Origin: Psychrobacter sp. UBA3962
GTDB taxonomy: Bacteria; Pseudomonadota; Gammaproteobacteria; Pseudomonadales; Moraxellaceae
Direction of reading: 5' to 3'
DNA: 56,999 bases
Assembly (NCBI RefSeq): GCF_002385225.1
Contig: NZ_DGDC01000042.1
Span: forward strand, 1 to 56,999
In this document: positions 35,524 to 44,052 of the stretch, one piece after another
Numbering within the stretch: position 1 is the first letter of the stretch
How the letters are laid out: the number at the start of each line of letters is the position of its first letter
Translations under genes and position numbers: made by a program
The notes under the pieces: generated by a model
Databases searched by the model: none
What the model was told of the DNA's origin: nothing
Seen by the model: the letters and a program-made list of their open reading frames with translations, nothing else

Positions 35524-37035
35524 TTAGTTAAACCACTTATTAGCAATAGTCGTTACTTTAGCGTTGTTATTGTTTGTCTTATTGCCGCCTGTGTTGGTTT
35601 TGCCGCCACCTCTATTGACCTTTTTGGCACCTTGACCGTAAGGGGGTAACGGCTCGCCGTATCGAGCCTTAACATTAGACAGGTTGTTGTAAATGCCTTT
35701 GTTAGCCGTCACTATATCTCTATTCATTCTTGCAAGTAGTGCGTTGGCGGTTTGATTGTCTCGTGGGATATAAGAGCCTGCAATCATACCCTCTAATTGA
35801 CGTATATAATCCGCATCTGTTTGCGTGCCTTTATTTAGCCTTAACGCTTTATTCGCCAAGTCCTTTAAAAACGCAGTAAATTCTGCATAATCTTTAGGGT
35901 TACTGCCTAGAGACGGAGCACCAAGCCTATTTGCAGCATTATTAAGGGCATTGCTACTCAGGCCTAGTTTCAGCTCACCATTTTTTATTTTGGATTGCCA
36001 TCTAGCAAGCTCTTTTAGTGTTGTGGCGTTAGTTTTTAACTGGGCGCTATATTCGTTCTCTAACTCAACATCTCTTGTTGATTTTTTGGGCTTATTGTTT
36101 CCGCCTGTGGAAATCTTGAAATCTAACTCTTGTTGCTCAAGTAAATTTTTAGCCCAAGCAATCTCACCTTTTTGGTTAATCTCAAACATTTTGGTTTCGG
36201 CGTCAGAATCCGTTTTGTAAACAGTGCCCTTGTACTGCATATCTGAGCCATACACAGACGCGTTATAACTATTATCAGACGCGTATCTAGTGGCATTAGT
36301 AGTGCGGATGTTGTTGCGCTCACTAACACCGCCTTGATGCACAACATCAGGGCTAGTGCCTTTTGTGATAGTCATCGATGGGTCATTAGCTTCGCCAGTA
36401 AACTTATTAACGCTATAACCGTAAATCTTATCGCCGCCATCAACAGTTTTAAACTCCGGCATAAACGTCTTGGCAATCTCTGGGTTAGCTATTGCCATTG
36501 CCTGCATAACCTTGGCGGCATTTTCAGGGTCTTTTACAATAAGACTTAACAAGCCTTGGGTTTGCGATTCAGTTATCAAACCACGTTTATAAAGTTCGCC
36601 AATGTGCAAACCAAAAACTTTGGGGTCTTGGGTGACCGCCGCTGCTGATACATAGTCCTTAATGCCTTGAGCGGTTTTTAACTGAGTATCTTCTGTCTCA
36701 GCGCCAATCTTGCCTGTCTCTGCGTTTAGCTTGCCAGTCTCGCCAAACGTCTTGCCAATATCTGCACTGGTTTTCAGGTTGTCTAATGCTGCTTTTTGAC
36801 GGGCTTCTTCGTATTGCTGAACCGCAGGCACCAAAGCCCCTGCATACTTATGCTGTGATGCTACTGCTAGGCGCTCATTAAAATCGCCGATTTTCATTAA
36901 ATCATTCAGTGCTTTTTGATGTTGCCTAGCATCATATTCTTGGCGTAGCTTTTGCCCGTCTCGATAGCTGGCCGTTAGGTTGCTAATATCTGTTGGCTGT
37001 GTAAGTAGTGCTGCGTTGTTGATTGCCATTACCAT
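35524..37035 (-). CDS. Internal virion protein, P22 gp20-like position
   Basis: A 503-residue protein, mostly helical and glutamine/lysine/asparagine-rich (QKLRQEYDARQHQKALNDLM near the start; NKGIYNNLSNVKARYGEPLP near the end, then an Asn/Gly-rich tail). I recognise no domain. ATG 37035 has AGGGAG upstream and is preferred to the second Met. By gene order it corresponds to the P22 DNA-transfer protein gp20, ejected with the genome. Confidence 0.6.
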   Translation of the reverse strand: MVMAINNAALLTQPTDISNLTASYRDGQKLRQEYDARQHQKALNDLMKIGDFNERLAVASQHKYAGALVPAVQQYEEARQKAALDNLKTSADIGKTFGETGKLNAETGKIGAETEDTQLKTAQGIKDYVSAAAVTQDPKVFGLHIGELYKRGLITESQTQGLLSLIVKDPENAAKVMQAMAIANPEIAKTFMPEFKTVDGGDKIYGYSVNKFTGEANDPSMTITKGTSPDVVHQGGVSERNNIRTTNATRYASDNSYNASVYGSDMQYKGTVYKTDSDAETKMFEINQKGEIAWAKNLLEQQELDFKISTGGNNKPKKSTRDVELENEYSAQLKTNATTLKELARWQSKIKNGELKLGLSSNALNNAANRLGAPSLGSNPKDYAEFTAFLKDLANKALRLNKGTQTDADYIRQLEGMIAGSYIPRDNQTANALLARMNRDIVTANKGIYNNLSNVKARYGEPLPPYGQGAKKVNRGGGKTNTGGNKTNNNNAKVTTIANKWFN

Positions 37036-37047
37036 AATAACTACTCC

Positions 37048-37806
37048 CTAAATAATGCCACCAGCCATCATGCCCAAATTAAGCAAATTACCCCAACCAG
37101 ATGCCTTGGCGTTCGCACCACCCACAAGACCGTTAGCCCGAGCATTAGCAGCGTTAATTTGCGCATCGCCAACAGTTGCTGCGTTCTGAGCACCGAATGA
37201 GCCAAGATTAGTAGCGGTTTGTTGGCCAACGCCCGCTAAGTTTGCTAATTGGTTGTAAAGGCGGGCATCCTCAGTATTAAACATCGAATAATCTTGCGAG
37301 CGAGCACCGCCAAGCACGCCAAATAGGTTTTGCTTTTGCGCTTGGTCACGGGTCCATGCGTTATTGTATTCTTGGCTTGCTAAGTTGCTGTTGTATTCGT
37401 TAAGCGACTTTAAAGCTGCCCCTGATAGCAGACTGCCTTGAGCGGCTGCGCTTGATTGCAATTGATCCATGCCTTGCTGCTTGCGCCACAAATAACTTGG
37501 GTCAGTTGCAAAGTTATTAGGGTCTAAACCACCGGTTAAATTGCCTTGTAAGTAGTTATCTTCAATGCGCTGACCCCACACGTCGTTATAGTCTGGGCTG
37601 TTGCTCACATACCCTTGCAGCTTACCTAATGCGTCACGTCCAGCATTAAGCCAAGGCATCTGGTCTTGACGTGTTTGTTCGTACTGTTTTTGGCTAATAT
37701 CAGCAGCGTACTTGCTGGCATCAGCTTGAATGTTGCCTGCCTTTTCAGCAGCTTTAGCACCACTTTTACCGGTTATGCCATTCCAAGCATCTTTTACAAA
37801 TCCCAT
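37048..37806 (-). CDS. Internal virion protein, P22 gp7-like
   Basis: A 252-residue protein from ATG 37806 (MGFVKDAWNGITGKSGAK) with AGAGG upstream; eight upstream codons are open but unsupported. It has the pattern of many podovirus ejection proteins: a glycine-rich start with repeated AAEKAGNIQADASKYAAD helices, PWLNAGRDALGKLQGYV, SAAAQGSLLSGAALKSLNEY, and a hydrophobic glycine-rich C-terminus (NLLNLGMMAGGII). These match the family to which P22 gp7-like DNA-transfer proteins belong. Confidence 0.72.
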   Translation of the reverse strand: MGFVKDAWNGITGKSGAKAAEKAGNIQADASKYAADISQKQYEQTRQDQMPWLNAGRDALGKLQGYVSNSPDYNDVWGQRIEDNYLQGNLTGGLDPNNFATDPSYLWRKQQGMDQLQSSAAAQGSLLSGAALKSLNEYNSNLASQEYNNAWTRDQAQKQNLFGVLGGARSQDYSMFNTEDARLYNQLANLAGVGQQTATNLGSFGAQNAATVGDAQINAANARANGLVGGANAKASGWGNLLNLGMMAGGII

Positions 37807-37817
37807 GCTGCACCTCT

Positions 37818-38249
37818 TTATAATTGGCAAAAATAAAGCCGCTCAAGCGGCTCAAAGTTGTTCTTAGTTAAAAATCTGTCTATCGGATGACTGTCACGGC
37901 TTGATATGCACCAGTAGTCAACACCCATCTGCCTTAGTTGCTCTTTAATGCCGTCAATAAATGCCTGGCTATTACCGCGATACTCAGGCTTAACCCATAT
38001 CACATCGGTACTAGCATCAACAATGCCCTGATTACGCAGTGAGGGGCTTACAAACAGCAAAGCCACGCCTTTAGCTACATCACCATCAAACCACATAAAC
38101 GGCTTTAGTACGCCCATCTCGTCAAGCTCAATGTAACGCCTAACAGGGATATCGACCGGCTGTGGCTCAAGGTGCAACATATCAAGCATCATTGCTGTGA
38201 TATCGCCTTGATACTCTGCAAAGCTGACCTGTCTAATATCTTGCTTCAT
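37818..38249 (-). CDS. GNAT-fold virion-cluster protein
   Basis: A 143-residue protein with an acetyltransferase-like fold: GDVAKGVALLFVSPSLRNQG (strand 4), DVIWVKPEYRGNSQAFIDG (acetyl-CoA loop region R/Q-x-x-G-x-G/A is degenerate as YRGNSQ) and IDRFLTKNNFEPLERLYF (last strand-helix). Similar GNAT-like proteins occur among internal virion genes of podoviruses. Whether it is catalytic is doubtful. Its ATG overlaps the stop of the upstream 55-codon membrane protein gene (ATGA), so the two are translationally coupled. Confidence 0.65.
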   Translation of the reverse strand: MKQDIRQVSFAEYQGDITAMMLDMLHLEPQPVDIPVRRYIELDEMGVLKPFMWFDGDVAKGVALLFVSPSLRNQGIVDASTDVIWVKPEYRGNSQAFIDGIKEQLRQMGVDYWCISSRDSHPIDRFLTKNNFEPLERLYFCQL

Positions 38250-38413
38250 AATAATGTTCTAACAAGAGGGGTTATGAATAAAGCAAACAGCCCTAAAGCT
38301 ACTGCTAGTATTGATATTCCAATGCAAAATCTAAGAAATGGAGTTATTAAACCTTCCATACTAAGGCCCTCCCTCGGGTGCAATTTAAACTTATCTCTGC
38401 TATACTTTTTCAA
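38246..38413 (-). CDS. 55-residue single-pass membrane protein
   Basis: A short frame starting at TTG 38413 with GGAG six bases upstream (ATG 38359 is a second possible start, with GGAGG eight bases upstream). It encodes a basic N-terminus (KKYSRDKFKLHPREG), one hydrophobic helix (GISILAVALGLFALFI) and a short basic tail. The stop overlaps the next gene's start as ATGA. Small membrane proteins at this place in a podovirus virion cluster may be structural or modulate the membrane; the function is unknown. Confidence 0.6.
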   Translation of the reverse strand: MKKYSRDKFKLHPREGLSMEGLITPFLRFCIGISILAVALGLFALFITPLVRTLL

Positions 38414-38445
38414 GATTTGCTCCTAAGTGCTGTTAGGTGTAAATA

Positions 38446-38579
38446 CAAAAACCCCCACGTCCGGCCAGACTGGGGGTTTTGTTTTGGGTACAAAAAAGCC
38501 CAACTCATGGAGTCAGGCTTTGTTTTTTGGTTAAATTTTGGGCATAAAAAAAGCCCATTCCTGTTATGGACGGGCTTTA
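38446..38579. terminator. Three tandem terminator-like hairpins
   Basis: ACCCCCA/TGGGGGT at 38446-38485, AAAGCC/GGCTTT at 38492-38527 and AAAGCCC/GGGCTTT at 38545-38579, each flanked by A and T runs so that each could act in both directions. They sit in the 227-bp gap inside the late operon, between the neck/tail-factor genes and the ejection genes. Confidence 0.8.
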
Positions 38580-38640
38580 TATATACTTCTCGATTCTGGT
38601 TAATTTATACCACTTAGCGTTCGGACAGTCAATAGGTTAT

Positions 38641-38964
38641 TTAAGTAAACGTCACACCACTGACAATGATTGTCGCACCCTCACCGCTTGCTTGAATGCT
38701 CATGCCAGTTGTCAGCGTGTGATTGACCAGCTCAGGGCATGGATAACTTTCACCCTCTTGCAATGTGCGCTTCATTACCTGGCTTGTCGCATCTGCTACC
38801 GACTCTTGGGGCGTGTAGTTGATAATAACGGTAATGGCTGCATCTGTGGGATTATGCAGAGTTAGCCCCATTACCTGAGCGCTCAAACCTTCTGGCACTG
38901 TGTAAATTGGATTAATCTCTGCAGACAGCACTTGTGTTGGCACTAATGGCTTGCGTTTAATCAT
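38641..38964 (-). CDS. Conserved phage virion-cluster protein, function unknown
   Basis: A 107-residue, largely beta-stranded protein from ATG 38964, overlapping the upstream stop as ATGA (MIKRKPLVPTQVLSAEINPI). LTLHNPTDAAITVIINYTPQ and ASGEGATIIVSGVTF suggest a small beta-sandwich, as in head decoration or tail-accessory proteins. I cannot name the family. Confidence 0.6.
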   Translation of the reverse strand: MIKRKPLVPTQVLSAEINPIYTVPEGLSAQVMGLTLHNPTDAAITVIINYTPQESVADATSQVMKRTLQEGESYPCPELVNHTLTTGMSIQASGEGATIIVSGVTFT

Positions 38965-39329
38965 ACGGTTAAATTCCAAATTTGCTGATCATATAATTGT
39001 TGTTCGATGGCTGATAGTTGAGCGTAAGGAGTATCAACTTTAGGCTCTTCATTTTGCATTACTAGCCCAACTTGGCTTATATCTTCATAATCATTGATAC
39101 TCAGGTGGACTACTTCCGCTTGTGACGCATCATCTTGAGCGTGGATAAAGTCCATTGTGACTCTTGTTGTTGATGCCAAGTCAATCGCTTCTTGCGCTGC
39201 GTCAATCGTGCCACTACTAATCAACAGGTTGAGCAGACGGATAAACTCATTTAAGAACACAAGCCACTCACCAGCCACCATAAAGTTTGGCGTAACAAAT
39301 GGCGATTGCGGCAATTTAAGCTGTTGCAT
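38961..39329 (-). CDS. Hypothetical phage structural-cluster protein
   Basis: A 122-residue acidic protein from ATG 39329, which overlaps the upstream stop as TGATG and has GGAGG upstream. It has a hydrophobic helix (EWLVFLNEFIRLLNLLI, about residues 22-38) and an acidic C-terminal half. I recognise no domain. By position it occupies the place of the P22 tail needle gene but lacks the needle's long coiled coil. Confidence 0.6.
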   Translation of the reverse strand: MQQLKLPQSPFVTPNFMVAGEWLVFLNEFIRLLNLLISSGTIDAAQEAIDLASTTRVTMDFIHAQDDASQAEVVHLSINDYEDISQVGLVMQNEEPKVDTPYAQLSAIEQQLYDQQIWNLTV

Positions 39330-40744
39330 CAACTTACCTCCAATTCTGCTCCAGTAATTACCAAATTAGCGGCGTCCGTCATCCGTATGCGATACGCCCT
39401 ATTGCGACTAGCCCCCAATCTTGCCCAAAACGTGCGTTTTTTATGTTCACCACGTTTGCCAAGGCTTCGCCAGCGAGTATCAGACCAGCTCACCCCGTCA
39501 TCATCTGACCACGAGAGCATTACCTGTGGGTCTGTTGTGTTGTCCATACCAGTAGCTTGCTGAGCAATTAAGGTTAACCGGTTGTGGCGTATCATACCTT
39601 TGGTGCGGCTTACTGCGTGAGTGGTGCGCTCTCTGACTTGCGGCAGCACTTCACCTGCTATCTCATCGCTCCCATTGTGAGATAAGCCCATCAACAGTAC
39701 TTTGTTGTAGTGTGCAAATATGTGGCGGCCTTTATACATGGCGTGATATTCAGCCGGATGTCGCTCAAATCTGCCTTTTTTAAATATTGCACGCTCATGC
39801 CATAAGCCTGTGGCGCCATCGAACACCCATGTCTTATTGGCGTTAGGTATATTAAGAGCATAGAAGCTATGGCCGTTTTCTTGGTAAACATAAGCGCTAG
39901 CATCCGTTAAATCATAGCCGCTTAACTCTTTTTCTAAGGCATGGTTACTAATGCGCTGCACCTGATAACCTTGTGTCATCACAATCTGAGATGTGCCATT
40001 GGTTGTATTGCTCAGCCATGCAAGCGACCCGCCAAATTCTTGGATAGTCTTAGTTTGCACGCATCCGGCATTAATTGAAGTGCCTTGCATCGGGGCAAAT
40101 GGCAGATCGCTATCGCCTGTTGAGTACCAAATCTCTGTAGACTCTTCACCAAAAACCCAAAGTTGTTTGTCGTGTGTTTTTAGAGCAGTGACGTTATCTG
40201 GGTTTGCTTCAGCTGTTGCAAAGCTAAGTGCATCAATTTTAGTTGATAGCACATCTGTCCAAAATATTTGCCCTGTGCCACGCCGGTTAAAAATAAAACG
40301 CTGTGATAGTGTGACAATATCGTCAGCGGGATATAGCAACTCTTCGCCATACTCGCCCCATTTATCACTGATAGTATCTAAGGTATAAATAGTATTTTCA
40401 CTAATGAAGCAGGCATAATTATTATTTTCAGCAATAATTACTGACTTATTCCCGCCAATAAATACTTCTGGAATTGGTAAAAATCTATCATCCTCCAACT
40501 TGTAAACTTTGTGGCCGTAAATAGCATAAACGCTACCATCTGAAAGTGCAGTCATACCTCTGCATCTTGACTCAAAGCCACTGCCATACAGTGTTTTAAT
40601 AGCTGGGGTTGATATTAATGCGCTTACTGTCTTTTCGCTACCTTGAGTCACTTCAGGGTAAAGATTAATGCACGATTGGCAGCCAATAACTGTATTGGGG
40701 TCTTTGTAAGCACCACCAACAATGGGCAGATTAATAACAGCCAT
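39329..40744 (-). CDS. P22 gp10-like packaged-DNA stabilisation protein
   Basis: A 471-residue protein. The start (AVINLPIVGGAYKDPNTVIG, then SCINLYPEVTQGS) is characteristic of the podovirus tail accessory factor gp10. Beta-propeller-like repeats follow (GMTALSDGSVYAIYGHKVY, YACFISENTIYTLDT, FSMWDDG-like SWSDDDGVSWSDTRW near the end). In P22, gp10 joins gp4 to close the portal after DNA packaging. It overlaps the gp4-like gene by 14 bases. Confidence 0.82.
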   Translation of the reverse strand: MAVINLPIVGGAYKDPNTVIGCQSCINLYPEVTQGSEKTVSALISTPAIKTLYGSGFESRCRGMTALSDGSVYAIYGHKVYKLEDDRFLPIPEVFIGGNKSVIIAENNNYACFISENTIYTLDTISDKWGEYGEELLYPADDIVTLSQRFIFNRRGTGQIFWTDVLSTKIDALSFATAEANPDNVTALKTHDKQLWVFGEESTEIWYSTGDSDLPFAPMQGTSINAGCVQTKTIQEFGGSLAWLSNTTNGTSQIVMTQGYQVQRISNHALEKELSGYDLTDASAYVYQENGHSFYALNIPNANKTWVFDGATGLWHERAIFKKGRFERHPAEYHAMYKGRHIFAHYNKVLLMGLSHNGSDEIAGEVLPQVRERTTHAVSRTKGMIRHNRLTLIAQQATGMDNTTDPQVMLSWSDDDGVSWSDTRWRSLGKRGEHKKRTFWARLGASRNRAYRIRMTDAANLVITGAELEVS

Positions 40745-41114
40745 AACGGTTATGTTTCCATGCTGATTTTGTGAATATTGGCTTGGCGTTTGACTGCTTG
40801 AGCACTGTCATAGCCCCATTGCGTCTATTAACTAGCGTAGCTGACGGCTCAACGCCATAATCAGGGGCTAAATCAATTGCCAGTGACAAGATAACTAAAC
40901 GCTCTAAATTCTTAGGCCAGTCAATAGTTTCATGAATATCAAGAGGCAAACTGAGGCAATCAGGCACGCCAAGCAGGGGTTGCAGCTTAAACTCTGACAA
41001 TATGCCGTTTAGTACATCCAAGGCCGCCAATGCGTCATCAGCAGGCACCTCCTCGCCTGTTGCATAAATGCCAAGCCTGGTAAGTGCTGCTCTGATAATC
41101 TCAGTTACTTTCAT
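40731..41114 (-). CDS. P22 gp4-like head-tail connector
   Basis: A 127-residue mostly helical protein. MKVTEIIRAALTRLGIYATG, ALAALDVLNGILSEFKLQPL and NLERLVILSLAIDLAPDYGV are the typical three-helix pattern of gp4/gp6-type connector proteins that dock under the portal. In P22, gp4 also has muralytic activity; no catalytic residue can be assigned here. Confidence 0.8.
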   Translation of the reverse strand: MKVTEIIRAALTRLGIYATGEEVPADDALAALDVLNGILSEFKLQPLLGVPDCLSLPLDIHETIDWPKNLERLVILSLAIDLAPDYGVEPSATLVNRRNGAMTVLKQSNAKPIFTKSAWKHNRYGCY

Positions 41115-41118
41115 TTGA

Positions 41119-41508
41119 TTACTCGCTATCTTGAGCCAATTTAATTAAAGCGTCTTTGCTGTCGCGGGACTTGAAGCTAACGCCACGCTGTCTAAGTAGT
41201 GCTTGTAGTTCGCTACTGGTCATTTCGTCATAACTAACCACGCCATCTTGATTGGCATCTTTTGCTGACTCATAGACTGCTAGTTTTTGTCGTAGTAGTT
41301 CAACTTCATCTTCAAGCTTTTCAATTTCACCATAAGCTGCGGCTAACAAATCATCATTACCCGCATTCACCGGCTCAGGCTCTGGTTTAACTTTATCGTG
41401 GGTCGTATAGCCTTGCTCGACTAATTTATCGTACTCATCTTGATTATGAGCAACGGCAAAATTGATCAAGTAGTCAAGGTAGAGCATTACGGGATATTGT
41501 CTAGGCAT
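41119..41508 (-). CDS. Phage protein with coiled coil, EF-hand loop and SAP/HeH-like C-terminus
   Basis: A 129-residue protein between coat and connector genes. Residues 1-35 are hydrophobic/aromatic (PVMLYLDYLINFAV), 50-80 form a coiled coil (EIEKLEDEVELLRQKLAVYE), 83-94 are a textbook EF-hand calcium loop (DANQDGVVSYDE), and 97-125 resemble an HeH/SAP helix-extension-helix (SELQALLRQRGVSFKSRDSK). I know no function for this combination; virion assembly or neck stabilisation is possible. Confidence 0.7.
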   Translation of the reverse strand: MPRQYPVMLYLDYLINFAVAHNQDEYDKLVEQGYTTHDKVKPEPEPVNAGNDDLLAAAYGEIEKLEDEVELLRQKLAVYESAKDANQDGVVSYDEMTSSELQALLRQRGVSFKSRDSKDALIKLAQDSE

Positions 41509-41583
41509 TGTATTTATCCTTATTTACATATATGAGCGCTTGCACTCACTACACGCACAAGGCGAATAGTAAGGATCAGCTTT

Positions 41584-41847
41584 TCATTCAGCTTCTTTAG
41601 CTAATTTTTGTTTTAAGGCAAAGCCGTACGGCATCCACATTTTTTCAAATGCGTTGTCATAAGCAATCTTTTCACCAATAGTTTGGTTGTAATTATTTGG
41701 ATCAACACACGCCGATTCACCAGTAAATGTAAATCCATTTTTAACAGTAATCGTGCAATGCGTGATGGTGCCAGATAAGCGCTGATATTCAACGTTAGTT
41801 ATTTCTGACTCTAAAAAATCTTTAGTAATGCGGTTCTGCTGTGTCAT
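41584..41847 (-). CDS. N4 Gp49 / Sf6 gene 66 family protein
   Basis: An 87-residue protein containing GTITHCTITVKNGFTFTGES and IGEKIAYDNAFEKMWMPYGF, the core of the small N4 Gp49/Sf6 gp66 phage family of unknown function. It lies between the coat and the EF-hand protein gene. Confidence 0.78.
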   Translation of the reverse strand: MTQQNRITKDFLESEITNVEYQRLSGTITHCTITVKNGFTFTGESACVDPNNYNQTIGEKIAYDNAFEKMWMPYGFALKQKLAKEAE

Positions 41848-41925
41848 TGGTTTGCCTCAATTGTTAGTAGTAAAATCGGAAACGGGCAGCGATTGCCACC
41901 CGTCTCGTAACTCTAAATAACCAGA

Positions 41926-43185
41926 CTATGCGTTAGGCGCCAAGATACGCGCTGCATGATTACCGCGAATAGCAGCGAAGCCATAAAGCACGTCAATACG
42001 AGTACCCTCGCTGTCGTTCTTGAAGTCACCACCAGTTTGCACACGTAGAGCCATGGTTGATGCGTTAAACGTATAACCCTCACAGCCTGCTAACACCTTA
42101 AGAGGTGCGAACGCTGCAGCAAACGCGTCTTTTTGGAAGCACAGCGCCTGTTCAATTAATGAATCGCTATCCATTACAAACGTAATTGCAGCAGATGCAG
42201 CAGGAGACTCTTTAACCGTAGCATTAGACTTAAGTTGTGACTCAATGGTTGAAGGCACAATCTCAGGATAGATTTTAAGCGTGGCAGTGGTACCGCCGGC
42301 CTTCACATCCTCTAAGACTACAAACTGCAATGGCACGTCATAGCTTTGATGCGTAATTGGGTGGATCTGATTAACACCAGCAATGGTAAATACTTCACCA
42401 CGTTTGATGGTCTGACCACTTGTTAAGCCGCCAACTTCTAAAGTGCCGCCTTTTTGACCGGTACCATTTACAGTCATGCCAGTCTTGCCATGCGAGCCGG
42501 TTTGCTGACGATAAATGTGCTCCGACTCTACAAACTCAAAACCGCGGCTACGACCGATATAACCCTCTTTCCACTGCTTGGCAATCTCAGGAGTTGGGTT
42601 AAATAGAGTTCCCGCTGGGTCAACAATGCGGTTGGTCACACCAGATGACAGCAGCGACATACGGTCAGAATGTGGCGCTAATGCACGGTTTAACATCTGA
42701 CGAGCGCGACCCCAAGCGGCGGTTGGGTGCACCTCTTGTGCTTGCATCAGTGTCATGTTGTTAACAGACACAATCGCACGCTGCAATAAGTCAGCATCAA
42801 CAGTGGTTGCTAAAGAGTTGATAGCAGGCTTTAAGAAACGGTTTTTAAAGTCAGTTAACTTTAGAGTCATTTCGGCTGCGCCAAACTCAAGGCCAACATG
42901 CTTTTGAGTGTCAACCTTTAACAGTACAGACTTCTCTTGAGCGTTTTCGTTCGCATCAGTAGAGTTAAAGACGTGGCCGTCAGTAACGATAGGCGTTGGC
43001 GGAATGCGTACACGTACACTTTCACCGACTTTGTAGCCATCTTTATCTTTGTTAAATTCTTTCTCACGATTGCGGTTAATCGCTTTAATAAACTGCGACT
43101 CTTCGACCAGCATTGCTGCTGCTTCTTTTGCAATTACGTCATGAGTTAATAGTTTGTTGCTGGTGTTTTCGCTGTAATTAGCCAT
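41926..43185 (-). CDS. P22-type major coat protein
   Basis: A 419-residue capsid protein near the length of P22 gp5 (430). Landmarks are SFAVLTHDVIAKEAAAML-like start (LTHDVIAKEAAAMLVEESQF), a central insertion-like domain, and IKRGEVFTIAGVNQIHP then TATLKIYPEIVPS, which parallel the coat's I-domain and following strand. It ends YGFAAIRGNHAARILAP. It follows the scaffold gene in P22 order. Confidence 0.82.
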   Translation of the reverse strand: MANYSENTSNKLLTHDVIAKEAAAMLVEESQFIKAINRNREKEFNKDKDGYKVGESVRVRIPPTPIVTDGHVFNSTDANENAQEKSVLLKVDTQKHVGLEFGAAEMTLKLTDFKNRFLKPAINSLATTVDADLLQRAIVSVNNMTLMQAQEVHPTAAWGRARQMLNRALAPHSDRMSLLSSGVTNRIVDPAGTLFNPTPEIAKQWKEGYIGRSRGFEFVESEHIYRQQTGSHGKTGMTVNGTGQKGGTLEVGGLTSGQTIKRGEVFTIAGVNQIHPITHQSYDVPLQFVVLEDVKAGGTTATLKIYPEIVPSTIESQLKSNATVKESPAASAAITFVMDSDSLIEQALCFQKDAFAAAFAPLKVLAGCEGYTFNASTMALRVQTGGDFKNDSEGTRIDVLYGFAAIRGNHAARILAPNA

Positions 43186-43200
43186 GTTCTACTTTCCTTT

Positions 43201-44052
43201 TTATAGACCCCGCGCAGCTAGAAAATCATCATCTGATTTGTCATAGTCGCTGCGTGCAATGGGTGCGTTACTTTTAGTGTGGTTTGGCGGACGTGGTGCC
43301 CGTGATTGTCGAATGTTTTTATTGCCAGGCGATTTGCGTGCTTTAATGCTCGCCTGGATTTCACCAAACTTGGCGTATTGAGCCTGTTCAGGTAGTGATG
43401 CGATTTCGTAGTACAAATCAGGACTTGCCGCTACTTCTTCCAGTAAGTCCATCAGCTCTTCGCCTTGGTACAACTGAGAAGGGTCAGCATTAATCGGCTT
43501 GTCTTGCATCAGTGTCGTTAGCTGCTCAAAATCTTGTTTAAACTTAGGATTGGCATCAAACCGCTGTTTAAACTGATTTGTGATCTCTTGCTCACGCTGC
43601 TGTTGCAGTTTCGCCACTTCACGCTGTTGTAGCTTTTGGTCAAACTTCCAGTCTTCTAGCTTCTCTTCATACTCGGATTGGGCCTTAAAATACTGGTCAA
43701 GACCCTCTTCGGTGTCTAAGTCAAAGTTTTCTACTGTGGGAGGTTGTGGCGCGCCGTCTGGGCTTACCGACTGTTTCGGCTCGCTCTTTTCTTGACGCAA
43801 TCGCTCAAGCTCAGCTTCTGCCGCCTTTTTCTCAGCAACAAGCTGTTGAATTCGAGCTGCCGCGCCCTTTTTTGGCTTGGAGTCTGGCTCATCTTGAGCT
43901 TCATCTTCCACCTCGTCAGCCTCTGCTTGCTCAGGCTCTTGTGTTTCCACCTCTTCCTGTTCAGGCTCCTCTGACGTTGCTTGCACCTCTTCGGCTTCTT
44001 CATACGATTCAACCGTTAAATCGTCATCAACTACTGTGGTATCAAATGCCAT
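43201..44052 (-). CDS. Capsid scaffolding protein
   Basis: A 283-residue protein with an extremely acidic N-terminus (EEPEQEEVETQEPEQAEADE), then a long helical middle (KKAAEAELERLRQEK, KLEDWKFDQKLQQREVAKLQ) and a basic C-terminus (RKSPGNKNIRQSRAPRPPN). This charge pattern, size and place between portal and coat genes mark a P22 gp8-type scaffold, where the basic helix-turn-helix end binds coat. Its start overlaps the end of the portal gene by 11 bases. Confidence 0.82.
   Translation of the reverse strand: MAFDTTVVDDDLTVESYEEAEEVQATSEEPEQEEVETQEPEQAEADEVEDEAQDEPDSKPKKGAAARIQQLVAEKKAAEAELERLRQEKSEPKQSVSPDGAPQPPTVENFDLDTEEGLDQYFKAQSEYEEKLEDWKFDQKLQQREVAKLQQQREQEITNQFKQRFDANPKFKQDFEQLTTLMQDKPINADPSQLYQGEELMDLLEEVAASPDLYYEIASLPEQAQYAKFGEIQASIKARKSPGNKNIRQSRAPRPPNHTKSNAPIARSDYDKSDDDFLAARGL

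Noticed and set aside
41886..41910. Terminator after the coat gene region (ACGGG/CCCGT hairpin)
   Set aside because: The stem is short with a large loop and no clean T run, so it is not supported.
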